From contig JACIYN010000041.1 of NCBI GenBank assembly GCA_014359885.1, positions 1 to 32,155 of the forward strand: a DNA stretch of 32,155 nt, given 5' to 3'. The notes under the pieces are model-generated. The model was given only the letters and a program-made list of their open reading frames with translations, ran no database searches and was not told where the DNA came from. The translations under genes and the position numbers were made by a program. Shown here in pieces: positions 15,949-22,758 of this stretch (its first letter is position 1; each line of letters starts with the position of its first letter). Source of the stretch: Desulfacinum sp. (lineage in GTDB: Bacteria > Desulfobacterota > Syntrophobacteria > Syntrophobacterales > DSM-9756).

Positions 15949-16344
15949 ATGGATGGAAGCCCTCGGTTGCTGGTTTGGAACTTCACGCCGGACGAAAAGG
16001 AGCGACTGGACCGGATGCTGGAGATGGTCAAGGCGCCTCCGGCCCATACCATCGGCCCGGAACGCGGCCACCTGGTGGTCCGGGACATCCTGCACACGGA
16101 CAAGACCGCCGACGAGCCCTTCCGGTGCGACGAAAAGATCGTGCTCTTCTACAACATCCCGCAGAAGGGGATCTTCTTTCTCATTCAGAAGTTCAAGGAC
16201 GCGGGCCTGCCCAAGCCCATCTTCGCCGTGGTGACGGAACATTCCATCCACTGGCCGTTCAGCAAGCTGGCCGAACACCTCATGGAGGAGCGGGACGCCA
16301 TGCGCCGGGCCCAGGAAGAACGCAGCGAGGGGGATGAGACGTGA
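15949..16344 (+). CDS. DUF3783 domain protein
   Basis: A 131-residue cytoplasmic protein. The C-terminal half (EKIVLFYNIPQKGIFFLIQ, then FKDAGLPKPIFAVVTEHSIHWPF) is the DUF3783 pattern, a small alpha/beta domain of unknown function seen in Desulfobacterota and Firmicutes. Charged helices make up the C-terminus (LMEERDAMRRAQEERSEGDE). GAAAGGA lies upstream of ATG 15949. Its stop overlaps the GTG start of the exonuclease gene by four bases (GTGA), so the two are translationally coupled. The pairing might suggest a nucleic-acid-related role, but this is only context. Confidence 0.82.
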   Translation: MDGSPRLLVWNFTPDEKERLDRMLEMVKAPPAHTIGPERGHLVVRDILHTDKTADEPFRCDEKIVLFYNIPQKGIFFLIQKFKDAGLPKPIFAVVTEHSIHWPFSKLAEHLMEERDAMRRAQEERSEGDET

Positions 16345-17138
16345 CGGACTGGAAGGCGGCCACCTTCAACGTGAACGGCATCCGCGCCCGCCTGCCGCTG
16401 CTCCTGGAATGGCTCCGGGAGAGCCGCCCCCACCTGGTTTGCCTCCAGGAAATCAAATGCCAGGACAAGGATTTTCCGGAAGACGCGTTTTCCGAGGCGG
16501 GCTACCACGCCGTCTGGAAGGGCCAGAAATCCTTTAACGGCGTGGCCGTCCTCACCACGGAACCGCCCGACGAGGTGGTGGGGGACGCCGGGGACGAGGT
16601 CTTGGATTCCGAGGCCCGGTTTCTGGCCGTTCAAACCCGGGGCGTGTGGGTGATCAACACCTACGTGCCCCAGGGAAGATCCCCGGAAGATCCCGCCTTC
16701 TCCTACAAGCTCGATTTCTTGAAACGGACGGCCCGGTGGATCGATTCCCGGTTCGGGCCGGATACCCCGCTTGTGTGGACGGGCGACATCAACGTGGCGC
16801 CGGACCCGGAGGACGTCTTCGATCCGAAGCGGCTGGACGGGGAGGTGGGGTTTCATCCCGAGGAGCGGAGGCTCTTCAAGGAGATCCTCTCCTGGGGCCT
16901 GGTGGATCTTTTCCGGCATTGCCATCCGGAAGAAAGGCAGTTCACCTTCTGGGACTATCGCCTCCCACGGAGCGTGCAGCGGAACCTGGGCTGGAGGCTG
17001 GATCACATGCTGGTGACCCGGCCCCTGGTCCGGGCGGCCCGGGACTGTTTCGTGGACACGGCGCCTCGCAAAAAGCCCAAACCCAGCGACCACACGCCGC
17101 TGGTGGCCGTCTTCGACCTGGACGGTCTGGCGGGGTGA
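16341..17138 (+). CDS. xth: Exodeoxyribonuclease III / AP endonuclease
   Basis: DNA repair nuclease that cleaves at abasic sites and trims 3' ends. The 265-residue protein has all key residues of the ExoIII family: Asn12 in TFNVNGIRAR, metal-binding Glu37 in CLQEIKCQD, Tyr108 in NTYVPQG, Asp149 and Asn151 in GDINVAPDPED, Asp221 in WRLDHMLVT, and the Asp250-His251 pair in PSDHTPLVA. The start is GTG 16341, overlapping the DUF3783 stop by four bases; the GGGGGATGAG just upstream serves as binding site. No other repair genes are adjacent. Confidence 0.95.
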   Translation: MTDWKAATFNVNGIRARLPLLLEWLRESRPHLVCLQEIKCQDKDFPEDAFSEAGYHAVWKGQKSFNGVAVLTTEPPDEVVGDAGDEVLDSEARFLAVQTRGVWVINTYVPQGRSPEDPAFSYKLDFLKRTARWIDSRFGPDTPLVWTGDINVAPDPEDVFDPKRLDGEVGFHPEERRLFKEILSWGLVDLFRHCHPEERQFTFWDYRLPRSVQRNLGWRLDHMLVTRPLVRAARDCFVDTAPRKKPKPSDHTPLVAVFDLDGLAG

Positions 17139-17186
17139 CGGCGTCCAGCTATGGTAGGAGCGGGTGTTTCCGCCCCGAACGCGGCC

Positions 17187-17216
17187 TGTAGGGGCGAATA
17201 ATCATTCGCCCCTACA
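17187..17216. repeat. GTAGGGGCG palindrome, copy 1
   Basis: TGTAGGGGCGAAT and ATTCGCCCCTACA form a perfect 13-bp stem with loop AATC. Two related palindromes are at 20500 and 20555. GTAG at the head of a hairpin is typical of REP sequences. A weaker GTAGGAGCGGG/CCGCCCC hairpin precedes it at about 17155. Confidence 0.75.
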
Positions 17217-17308
17217 AGGGCCTGCTTTCCAAAGGGGCGTTTCATCTTTTGTTGTCACGGGCCGTCCGTGACGGGGGTTTATATGCTTTTTGCTTGGAAG
17301 GACGGTCG

Positions 17309-18289
17309 ATGAAAATCTTTCTTTCCACGTCGTTTGCGTCCCGGGACGCCCGGAAGGGACGGGATCTTCTGGATCGTCTGGAACGCCTTCCCATTCACGG
17401 AGTGGAACTGGACTACCGGATTCCCGATCCGGTCTTCCGGGAAATGACGGGACTTCTCAAAAGATCCCGGCTGCAGGTGGTGAGCCTCCATAATTTCTGC
17501 CCGGTGCCGCCCCTGGTACCGCCGGGGAAGACGGGCGGCGACCTCCTGGATCTCAGCGCCCTCGACCGGGACGAAAGAACCCGGGCGGTCCGCTGGACCG
17601 TGAAGACCCTGGAAAACGCCAACGACCTGGAGGCGCCCGTGGTGATCCTGCACGGGGGCCGGGTGGACATGGATCCGGAGCTGGATCGGCTGCACGGGAT
17701 GCTGGAGCGGTGCGACGGGCCGGAAGACCCCCGCTTTCGGGAGCTGCTGGATTCCAAACTTGCCGAAAGGCGGCGAAAACGCGCCCCGCACCTGGACGCC
17801 TTACTGTGGAGCCTGGATCGTCTCGCGCGCGAAGCGGAAAGGCTCGGCGTGGTCCTGGGGCTGGAAAACCGGGCCCATTACCACGAACTGCCGGGCCTGG
17901 AGGAATTCCCGGATCTTTTCCGGGAGCTGGACGGAGCGCCTTTGGCCTACTGGCACGACGTGGGTCATGCGCACCTGAACCGGCTGCTGGGCCTGTGGAA
18001 AGGTCTGGGGCCTCCCGATTTCCTGAAGGGCCGCCTGGCCGGCGTGCACATCCACGACGCCCGGGGTCGCGACGACCACCTTCCGCCCGGGGCCGGCGAG
18101 CTAGACCTGAGCGAAGCGGCGGGCGCCGTGGACCGGGCGGTTCCGTGGATCCTCGAGCTCAAGCCGGGGACGTCGGACGACGACGTGCGACGCGGGCTGG
18201 ATCACCTGCAGGAACTTTTTTCGGGGCTTTCGCCTTCCCAGGAGCGTGTCTCTGAACGGGTTTCCTCTATCAACCGAAAAGGGACGTGA
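17309..18289 (+). CDS. Sugar phosphate isomerase/epimerase-like TIM-barrel protein
   Basis: A 326-residue protein of the xylose-isomerase-like / AP endonuclease 2 barrel family (PF01261). The alternating strands are recognisable: KIFLSTSFAS, GVELDYR, VVSLHNFCPV, PVVILHGGRVD, GVVLGLENRAHY with the metal-site Glu, PLAYWHDVGHAHLN, LAGVHIHDARGRDDHLPPG and VPWILELKPG with a late Glu. These carry the His, Glu and Asp residues that bind the divalent metal in this family. The start is ATG 17309, with GGAAGGA six bases upstream. The substrate is unknown, and neighbours do not help. Some members are nucleases (endonuclease IV), but endonuclease IV signatures are not evident. Confidence 0.82.
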   Translation: MKIFLSTSFASRDARKGRDLLDRLERLPIHGVELDYRIPDPVFREMTGLLKRSRLQVVSLHNFCPVPPLVPPGKTGGDLLDLSALDRDERTRAVRWTVKTLENANDLEAPVVILHGGRVDMDPELDRLHGMLERCDGPEDPRFRELLDSKLAERRRKRAPHLDALLWSLDRLAREAERLGVVLGLENRAHYHELPGLEEFPDLFRELDGAPLAYWHDVGHAHLNRLLGLWKGLGPPDFLKGRLAGVHIHDARGRDDHLPPGAGELDLSEAAGAVDRAVPWILELKPGTSDDDVRRGLDHLQELFSGLSPSQERVSERVSSINRKGT

Positions 18290-18350
18290 CATCTTTCGCA
18301 GCCGCAGGGCTCCCCGCGGAAGAGGATGCCGTAATCAATACGAAAGAAAA

Positions 18351-18377
18351 CCGCGAATGAACGCGAATATACGCCAA
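18351..18377 (+). repeat. Dispersed repeat of the CCGCGAATGAACGCGAAT type
   Basis: CCGCGAATGAACGCGAAT, followed by ATACGCCAA, contains two CGCGAAT units. The motif is found scattered in many bacterial genomes. The 464-bp gap 18290-18753 holds this, the hairpin pair at 18394 and the hairpin at 18559, but no gene. Confidence 0.5.
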
Positions 18378-18393
18378 TGGCAATGAGGGAGAT

Positions 18394-18443
18394 GTGGGAG
18401 CGGCGAAAGCCGCGAATAGGATCGCCGGCAAGCCGGCTCCTAC
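18394..18443. repeat. Paired REP-like hairpins in opposite orientation (BIME-like)
   Basis: The left unit, GTGGGAGCGGCGAAAGCCGC, and the inverted right unit, GCCGGCAAGCCGGCTCCTAC, face each other across GAATAGGATC. Each has an internal stem, and the heads (GTGGGAGC on one strand, GTAGGAGC on the other) are alike. This is the organisation of bacterial interspersed mosaic elements. Confidence 0.7.
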
Positions 18444-18558
18444 AAAAGCTGCTTCTTGGTTCACTCTTTCATCCATGCGGGGTGGCGAGCCTTGCCGAGA
18501 TCGTTCATGAAGTGACAGGAGATGCCCGCCAGCCCATCCGGCGTCCGGGGATATCTCT

Positions 18559-18576
18559 GCAGCCCTGAAGGGCTGC
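18559..18576. repeat. GCAGCCCT/AGGGCTGC hairpin
   Basis: An eight-bp perfect inverted repeat with a two-base spacer (GA), followed by GCTACGAG. It is a common form of dispersed intergenic palindrome, and no T tract follows. Confidence 0.5.
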
Positions 18577-18753
18577 GCTACGAGAAAAGCGGCGATCTCC
18601 AGCGTTTTCGGGAACGCTCCTGGGCGGGGGGCAGATGCGGGTTTCCGGAGTGGATGGGAGGCGGATGCTCGGCCGGCTGTTGCGCCAGTTCCTTAGCCCG
18701 CGTTTTCCACAAAAACGGGAATCGATCAAGGACCGGAACAGGAGCCACATGGG

Positions 18754-19569
18754 ATGATGGGCCTTACGGGGGGCAAGGGAAACGGTTGGAAGCCTCTTTA
18801 CGAGCTGATTTTCCTCCTGGCCTTGGGGGCCGTTCTGCTCCTGAATCCTGCCGCCGGACGGGCGGATCTTCCGGACACGGTGGAGAGGATCCGACCGTCC
18901 ATCGTGGCCGTGGGCACCCACCAGGCCATGCGCCGACCGCCGTCGGTCTTTCTCGGAACGGGATTCGTGGTGGCCGACGGTCGCCACGTGATCACCAACG
19001 CCCATGTGATTCCCGAAAAGCTGGACAAGAGACACCGGGAACGGCTGGCGGTCTTCGTGGGCCGCGGATCCGGGGTGGAGGTGCGGGGCGTGGCCGAAGC
19101 GGCCCGGGACGATGTGCACGACCTGGTGGTGCTGCGGATGGAAGGAGGAGATCCCCTGCCGGCTCTGGCCCTGAGCGGGGCCCGGGTGCGTGAAGGTCAG
19201 GAGGTGGCCTTTACGGGTTTTCCCATCGGCATGGTCCTGGGCTTTTACCCCGTCACCCACCGGGGGATCGTTTCGGCCGTGAGCCCCATGGCCATCCCCA
19301 CCCATTCGGGCGGAAACCTGGATTCCGACATGGTGCATCGGTTGAAAAACGCCTTCGATGTCTACCAGCTGGACGCCACGGCCTACCCGGGAAACAGCGG
19401 CAGCCCCCTTTACGACTCCCGAACCGGTCGGGTCATCGGTGTCATCAATAAGGTGCTGCTCACCCACGGCAAGGAAAAGGTGCTGGAACGGCCCAGCGGC
19501 ATCACGTTCGCCGTGCCCGTCCAGCACGTCCGGGCGCTTCTCGGGAAGGCCGGCCTGGACGTGCGGTAA
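18754..19569 (+). CDS. Secreted trypsin-like serine protease (S1C, DegP-related, no PDZ)
   Basis: A 271-residue envelope protease. The N-terminus has a hydrophobic segment (LIFLLALGAVLLLNPAAGRA) acting as signal or anchor. The catalytic triad is intact: His84 in VITNAHVI, Asp123 in DVHDLVVLR and Ser215 in YPGNSGSPLY. GTGFVVADG and GVINKVL are also family features. The protein ends soon after the protease domain, so it lacks the PDZ domains of DegP/DegQ and may be constitutive or partner-regulated. The start is ATG 18754, with AGGAG ten bases upstream. It converges with the AF1514-like gene, leaving 32 bp between stops. Confidence 0.88.
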   Translation: MMGLTGGKGNGWKPLYELIFLLALGAVLLLNPAAGRADLPDTVERIRPSIVAVGTHQAMRRPPSVFLGTGFVVADGRHVITNAHVIPEKLDKRHRERLAVFVGRGSGVEVRGVAEAARDDVHDLVVLRMEGGDPLPALALSGARVREGQEVAFTGFPIGMVLGFYPVTHRGIVSAVSPMAIPTHSGGNLDSDMVHRLKNAFDVYQLDATAYPGNSGSPLYDSRTGRVIGVINKVLLTHGKEKVLERPSGITFAVPVQHVRALLGKAGLDVR

Positions 19570-19601
19570 CGTCCCGCATCGCCTCTTGGCCCGACCAGAT
19601 C

Positions 19602-19931
19602 CTAACCCCCGCCCCCGCTCAGCCGGTACACGAAAACGTAGTCCAGGCCGTTCACGGTCACGGTCAGGTCCGCGCCCCGCGATTCCGCATAGACGAGCCA
19701 GGCCGGCTTGGTCTCGTCGCAGCATTCCACGTTGGGCGAAAACCGCCCCGCCCGTCGGTCGTACCAGGCGAGAAGCATGGGATCCGGGTCGCGACGCGCC
19801 GCTTCCGCATCGGCGAGACGCTGGGCCGATTCGTAGTCGAGATCCCCGCCCGCGTGGGACAGGGCGACGCGATGGCGGAGCATCTCCTCTTCCAATTCCA
19901 AGGGGATGCAGGTTTTTGCCAGTTCGATCAT
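19602..19931 (-). CDS. AF1514-like small protein (DUF5619-type)
   Basis: A 109-residue cytoplasmic protein. The pattern DYESAQRLADAEAARRDP, then MLLAWYDRRAGRFSPNVECCDE and KPAWLVYAESRGADLTV resembles a small conserved family typified by AF1514 of Archaeoglobus, present in several sulfate reducers; the family name is from memory and moderately sure. Two adjacent Cys (CC) are notable. AAAGGA lies six bases before ATG 19931. Function is unknown; no partner is suggested by context. Confidence 0.7.
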   Translation of the reverse strand: MIELAKTCIPLELEEEMLRHRVALSHAGGDLDYESAQRLADAEAARRDPDPMLLAWYDRRAGRFSPNVECCDETKPAWLVYAESRGADLTVTVNGLDYVFVYRLSGGGG

Positions 19932-20181
19932 GGTTCATCCTTTCCGAAGCTCACCGCTTTTGCTCTCAGTTCCTAACGCTTTTCTACCACTTATTCAGTT
20001 AAGGATTGCGTGCCGGCCGGTCGAGAGGGGGTGCGTTGTGAAGAAAAGCGCATTCTCCGGGTGACAGATTCGCCGGCGGATGGTAGACAGGAGGGCGCCG
20101 AACGGAGAGACGGGTCGGGGCGGGTAGCGACCTTGTCCCGACCGGGAAATATAAGAAACACCACAGCGGAGGAGTGAGACC

Positions 20182-20367
20182 ATGACGACCGTAATGCCCC
20201 AGGGCGAGGCCATTCGAAAGGCGGTGAAATGGGTGTCCGAATGCCTGCAGGAAGAACCGGATAAGCCGGTGGCGAAGCTGGTGAACGAAGCGGTGACGCG
20301 CTTCGACCTTTCGCCCAAGGAGGCGGAGTTTCTTCTGAAGTTCTATTCGCAGAAGGGCTGTGACTAG
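20182..20367 (+). CDS. Small conserved-looking protein of unknown function (61 aa)
   Basis: MTTVMPQGEAIRKAVKWV is followed by LVNEAVTRFDLSPKEAEFLLKFY. The protein is short, helical and charged. A strong binding site, GGAGGAG, lies seven bases before ATG 20182, which with the regular protein sequence supports a real gene. The RFDLSPKEAEFL segment looks like a small helical domain; I recall similar short hypothetical proteins in Desulfobacterota but cannot name a family. Upstream, a GGTCGGG/CCCGACC hairpin (20113-20143) could be a leader structure or a dispersed repeat. Confidence 0.7.
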   Translation: MTTVMPQGEAIRKAVKWVSECLQEEPDKPVAKLVNEAVTRFDLSPKEAEFLLKFYSQKGCD

Positions 20368-20499
20368 GAAATTGGCCAGAACTCCCCATTGGTGGCTTCC
20401 GCGGCAGCGGGGGGCCCACCATTTACCGAAGGTATGGAGTTCCGGAGAAGCTTGCCCCCGGAGGGAACCGGGGCTCTTGCCTCGTAGGGATTTGTCCCC

Positions 20500-20527
20500 G
20501 TAGGGGCGGTTCGCGAACCGCCCCTAC
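20500..20527. repeat. GTAGGGGCG palindrome, copy 2 (perfect, 28 bp)
   Basis: GTAGGGGCGGTTCG is followed directly by its exact complement, giving a loopless 28-bp palindrome. It belongs with the copies at 17187 and 20555. The 315-bp gap 20368-20682 contains these palindromes and a possible terminator but no gene. Confidence 0.8.
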
Positions 20528-20554
20528 GCCATTGGCGGGCACGCCATCCGCTGG

Positions 20555-20586
20555 CTGTAGGGGCGAAAAATCTTTCGCCCCTACAG
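20555..20586. repeat. GTAGGGGCG palindrome, copy 3
   Basis: CTGTAGGGGCGAAA and TTTCGCCCCTACAG form a 14-bp stem with a four-base loop. It lies 27 bp from copy 2 and is nearly identical in its arms to copy 1 at 17187. Confidence 0.8.
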
Positions 20587-20619
20587 GAGGACGGAGGTCG
20601 CGAGCCGTCTTTGTGGAAG

Positions 20620-20642
20620 CCGGTACCGCCGTGCCGGTTTTT
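20620..20642 (+). terminator. Possible rho-independent terminator
   Basis: CCGGTAC and GTGCCGG (one G-T pair) form a seven-bp stem with loop CGCC, followed by TTTTT. It is 250 bp after the nearest rightward stop codon, so it would act late; it could also be chance. Confidence 0.35.
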
Positions 20643-20682
20643 CATCCATGCGGATGTCGGGCCCGGAAGCCCGCTCCGCACC

Positions 20683-20808
20683 TTACCCCTTGCGCTTCCC
20701 ATAATAATCGCGGTTTTCGGCGCGAGCCAGGACGGCGGCCGTCCAGACCGCCAGGGTACATCCCGTGAGAACCAGGGCCGTGTAGGCCAGGAAGAAAAGA
20801 GCGTCCAT
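20683..20808 (-). CDS. Small single-TM membrane protein (41 aa)
   Basis: From ATG 20808 the frame reads MDALFFLAYTALVLTGCT, then LAVWTAAVLARAENRDYYG and KRKG. It has one hydrophobic helix (about residues 4-30) followed by a polar, basic C-terminus, consistent with an inner-membrane microprotein with its tail in the cytoplasm. GGGAGG lies six bases upstream of the start, which is good support for such a short frame. It is 90 bp downstream of the ferredoxin gene on the same strand and may be co-transcribed. It does not match the CydX or CcoQ sequences I remember. No function is assigned. Confidence 0.62.
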   Translation of the reverse strand: MDALFFLAYTALVLTGCTLAVWTAAVLARAENRDYYGKRKG

Positions 20809-20898
20809 GATTCGCCTCCCTGCGTCGTTGATCCCGTCAAAGCCTTAATCGGACGTCTGGAGGCGAACCATGAGAAGAAATCTGCGCCGCGATGCCCA

Positions 20899-21093
20899 TC
20901 ATTCCGTGATGAGGATGGCGCCGTTGGGGCATTTGCGGGCCGCTTCCCGGCATTTGGCCTGCCATTGGGGCGGCACTTCCTCCACCAGCGCCACGGCCTT
21001 CTTGCTTCCTTCCTGAAATCGGAAAATCTCCGGGCATTCCTTCACGCAAATGCCGATGGTGCCGCACTTGCTCTGGTCCACTTCCACCTTCAT
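20899..21093 (-). CDS. Single-cluster ferredoxin, probable [3Fe-4S] or unusual [4Fe-4S]
   Basis: A 64-residue ferredoxin. The cluster motif is C10-GTIGI-C16-VKE-C20-P, with C54-P near the end (RKCPNGAI). In single-cluster ferredoxins such as that of Pyrococcus furiosus the pattern is C-x2-C/D-x2-C and a distal C-P; here the second ligand position is Ile13, so only Cys10, Cys16 and Cys54 are available. Cys20 and Cys48 match the disulfide pair of the Pyrococcus protein. The gene starts 11 bp after the iron-sulfur flavoprotein stop, with AAGGAGGATCCC just upstream, so the two form an operon and the ferredoxin is a likely electron partner. Confidence 0.9.
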   Translation of the reverse strand: MKVEVDQSKCGTIGICVKECPEIFRFQEGSKKAVALVEEVPPQWQAKCREAARKCPNGAILITE

Positions 21094-21104
21094 GGGATCC
21101 TCCT

Positions 21105-21680
21105 TCAGGCGTGCAGTTTCTTGAGCAACCAGGCCATGTTTTGGCCCAGGGTGCGCATGGTTTCGATCCCTTCCTTGTCTTCCTTCACATCGCCGATGTC
21201 CCGGCCCACCGCCAGGTTCCAGTAACTGGATCCGGGAACGATCATCTGCCCGATGAAAAAGAAGAAGTTGATGGAATTGAACGCGTGGATGGCTCCCGCC
21301 CGCCGGACCGCCACCACGGCGGCACCCACCTTGCGCTTCAGCAGGTCGCCGTTGGCGCGGCTCACCATCCCGGCCCGCTCGATGAGCGCCTTCATCGTGG
21401 CCGACACGTCGGAAAAGTAGGTGGGGGACCCCAGGATGATGCCGTCGGCTTCCAGCATGAGCTGCAGGTAGTCGTTCAGGGCGTCCTTATCCACGGCGCA
21501 GCGCTTGTCCTTGTTCTTGAAGCACTTGTAGCACGCGATGCAGCCTTGGAGGGGCTTCTTGGCCAGCTCCACCAGCTGGGTCTCGATGCCCTCCTTTTCC
21601 AGTTCTTCCAGCACGATGTTGCACAGAATGGCGGTATTGCCGCCCTTTCGCGAACTTCCGTTGAAAGCCACCACTTTCAT
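21105..21680 (-). CDS. Iron-sulfur flavoprotein / flavodoxin-family NAD(P)H-FMN reductase
   Basis: A 191-residue FMN-binding redox protein. The phosphate-binding loop is FNGSSRKGGNTA. A compact cysteine motif, C47-IA-C50-YK-C53-FKNKDKR-C61, is of the kind that binds a [4Fe-4S] cluster in archaeal iron-sulfur flavoproteins. ADGIILGSPTYFSDV and MKALIERAGM continue the fold. CAGGAG lies eight bases before ATG 21680. It is followed at once by the ferredoxin gene. The likely role is electron transfer or detoxification of oxygen, peroxide or quinones; the exact substrate is unknown. Confidence 0.88.
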   Translation of the reverse strand: MKVVAFNGSSRKGGNTAILCNIVLEELEKEGIETQLVELAKKPLQGCIACYKCFKNKDKRCAVDKDALNDYLQLMLEADGIILGSPTYFSDVSATMKALIERAGMVSRANGDLLKRKVGAAVVAVRRAGAIHAFNSINFFFFIGQMIVPGSSYWNLAVGRDIGDVKEDKEGIETMRTLGQNMAWLLKKLHA

Positions 21681-21755
21681 GAAACCAACTCCTGCCCATG
21701 GGGTTCACGATGCGCTTGACCGTCGGATTCGTCTTCCCATCATGACCCCTTCGGC

Positions 21756-21863
21756 CTCCCCTTTCAAGGGGGAGTCGTGAGTCGTGAGTCGTAAGGCGTG
21801 AGGCGTGAGGGGCCGTCACTCCTTACTCCTCACTCGTCACCCCTCACTCGTCACTCGTCACCC
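21756..21863. repeat. Heptamer repeat array 2 with palindrome
   Basis: CTCCCCTTTCAAGGGGGAG (21756-21774) is followed by GTGAGTC/GTAAGGC/GTGAGGC units, a short GGCCG centre, and then complementary-strand units (CACTCCTTACTCC, CACTCGT). The heptamers thus form an inverted repeat. It lies between divergent genes (flavoprotein start 21680, EEP start 21946). Confidence 0.88.
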
Positions 21864-21945
21864 ATCTTGCCAGGGGCAGCCAAATTTGCGATGGTTAGGG
21901 CGCCTGAGACACGGACCCTGACGGGATGGGAAGCGGGAAAAGCCC

Positions 21946-22725
21946 ATGCGGATCATGACGTTCAACCTTCGATTCGAAAACGATCGGGACGGCGAAAACA
22001 GCTGGGTCTACCGGCGGGAGATGGTCCTGGAGGTCATCCGCCGGTACCGGCCCCACATCGTGGGAACCCAGGAAGGCCGCTGGACCATGCTCACCTACCT
22101 GGCGGAACATCTTGCCGGCTACGTGCTGCACGCCCCGGCCCGGGTGATCGACGACACGTGCCAGTACCCCACGCTCTTCGTGTCCACGGAAGGCTATGCC
22201 GTGGAAGACGGAGGCGAATTCTGGCTTTCCAAGACCCCGGAGGTACACCGGAGCAAGAACTGGGACAGCGCCTTTCCGCGGATGATGAGCTGGGCGAGGG
22301 TTCTCGACCGCCGCTCCGATCGCCGGTTTTGGGTGAGCGTCACCCACCTGGATCACGTGGGGGCCGAAGCCCGGGAGGAACAGGCCAAAATCCTGGCCCG
22401 ATGGGTCCAGGAGCGCCCCGGTCCCCACGTGGTGCTGGGCGACTTCAACGACGCCCCGGATTCCCCCGTGCACCGGGTGCTGACGGACCCGGAGGTGGGC
22501 CTCTCGGACACCTGGACCCTGCTGGGCAGGCCTGAGGGCCCGGAAAGCCACACCCACCACGGATTTTCGGGCGTTCCCCAGGCGACCCGCATGGACTGGA
22601 TCCTGGTGACCCGGCACTTCCGCGTTCGGGATGCCGTCATCGTCCGGGACAGCTTCCAGGGCCGCTACCCTTCGGATCATTTCCCCTACATGACGGACAT
22701 GGACTGGGCTCCCGATTCCCCGTAA
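21946..22725 (+). CDS. Endonuclease/exonuclease/phosphatase-family protein
   Basis: A 259-residue metal-dependent phosphoesterase of the EEP (DNase I-like) fold. The standard residues are present: Asn7 in MTFNLRFE, Glu43 in IVGTQEGRW, a His in VTHLDHVG (His134 or His137), Asp166 and Asn168 in VVLGDFNDAP, Asp217 in RMDWILVT and Asp244-His245 in PSDHFPY. No signal peptide is seen, so it is cytoplasmic. The binding site before ATG 21946 is weak (GCGGGAAAAGCCC). Members act on nucleic acids, phospholipids or inositol phosphates; the substrate is not predictable. It is followed 33 bp later by the nitrilase-family gene, so they are probably co-transcribed. Confidence 0.87.
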   Translation: MRIMTFNLRFENDRDGENSWVYRREMVLEVIRRYRPHIVGTQEGRWTMLTYLAEHLAGYVLHAPARVIDDTCQYPTLFVSTEGYAVEDGGEFWLSKTPEVHRSKNWDSAFPRMMSWARVLDRRSDRRFWVSVTHLDHVGAEAREEQAKILARWVQERPGPHVVLGDFNDAPDSPVHRVLTDPEVGLSDTWTLLGRPEGPESHTHHGFSGVPQATRMDWILVTRHFRVRDAVIVRDSFQGRYPSDHFPYMTDMDWAPDSP

Positions 22726-22758
22726 GGACCGGAGGAGCCGAGAAAAGAGGATGCAGCG

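Noticed and set aside
20872..20960. Possible plus-strand small gene at ATG 20872 with GGAGG upstream
   Set aside because: It lies antisense to the ferredoxin gene; the purine-rich stretch is coincidental and the peptide is unremarkable.
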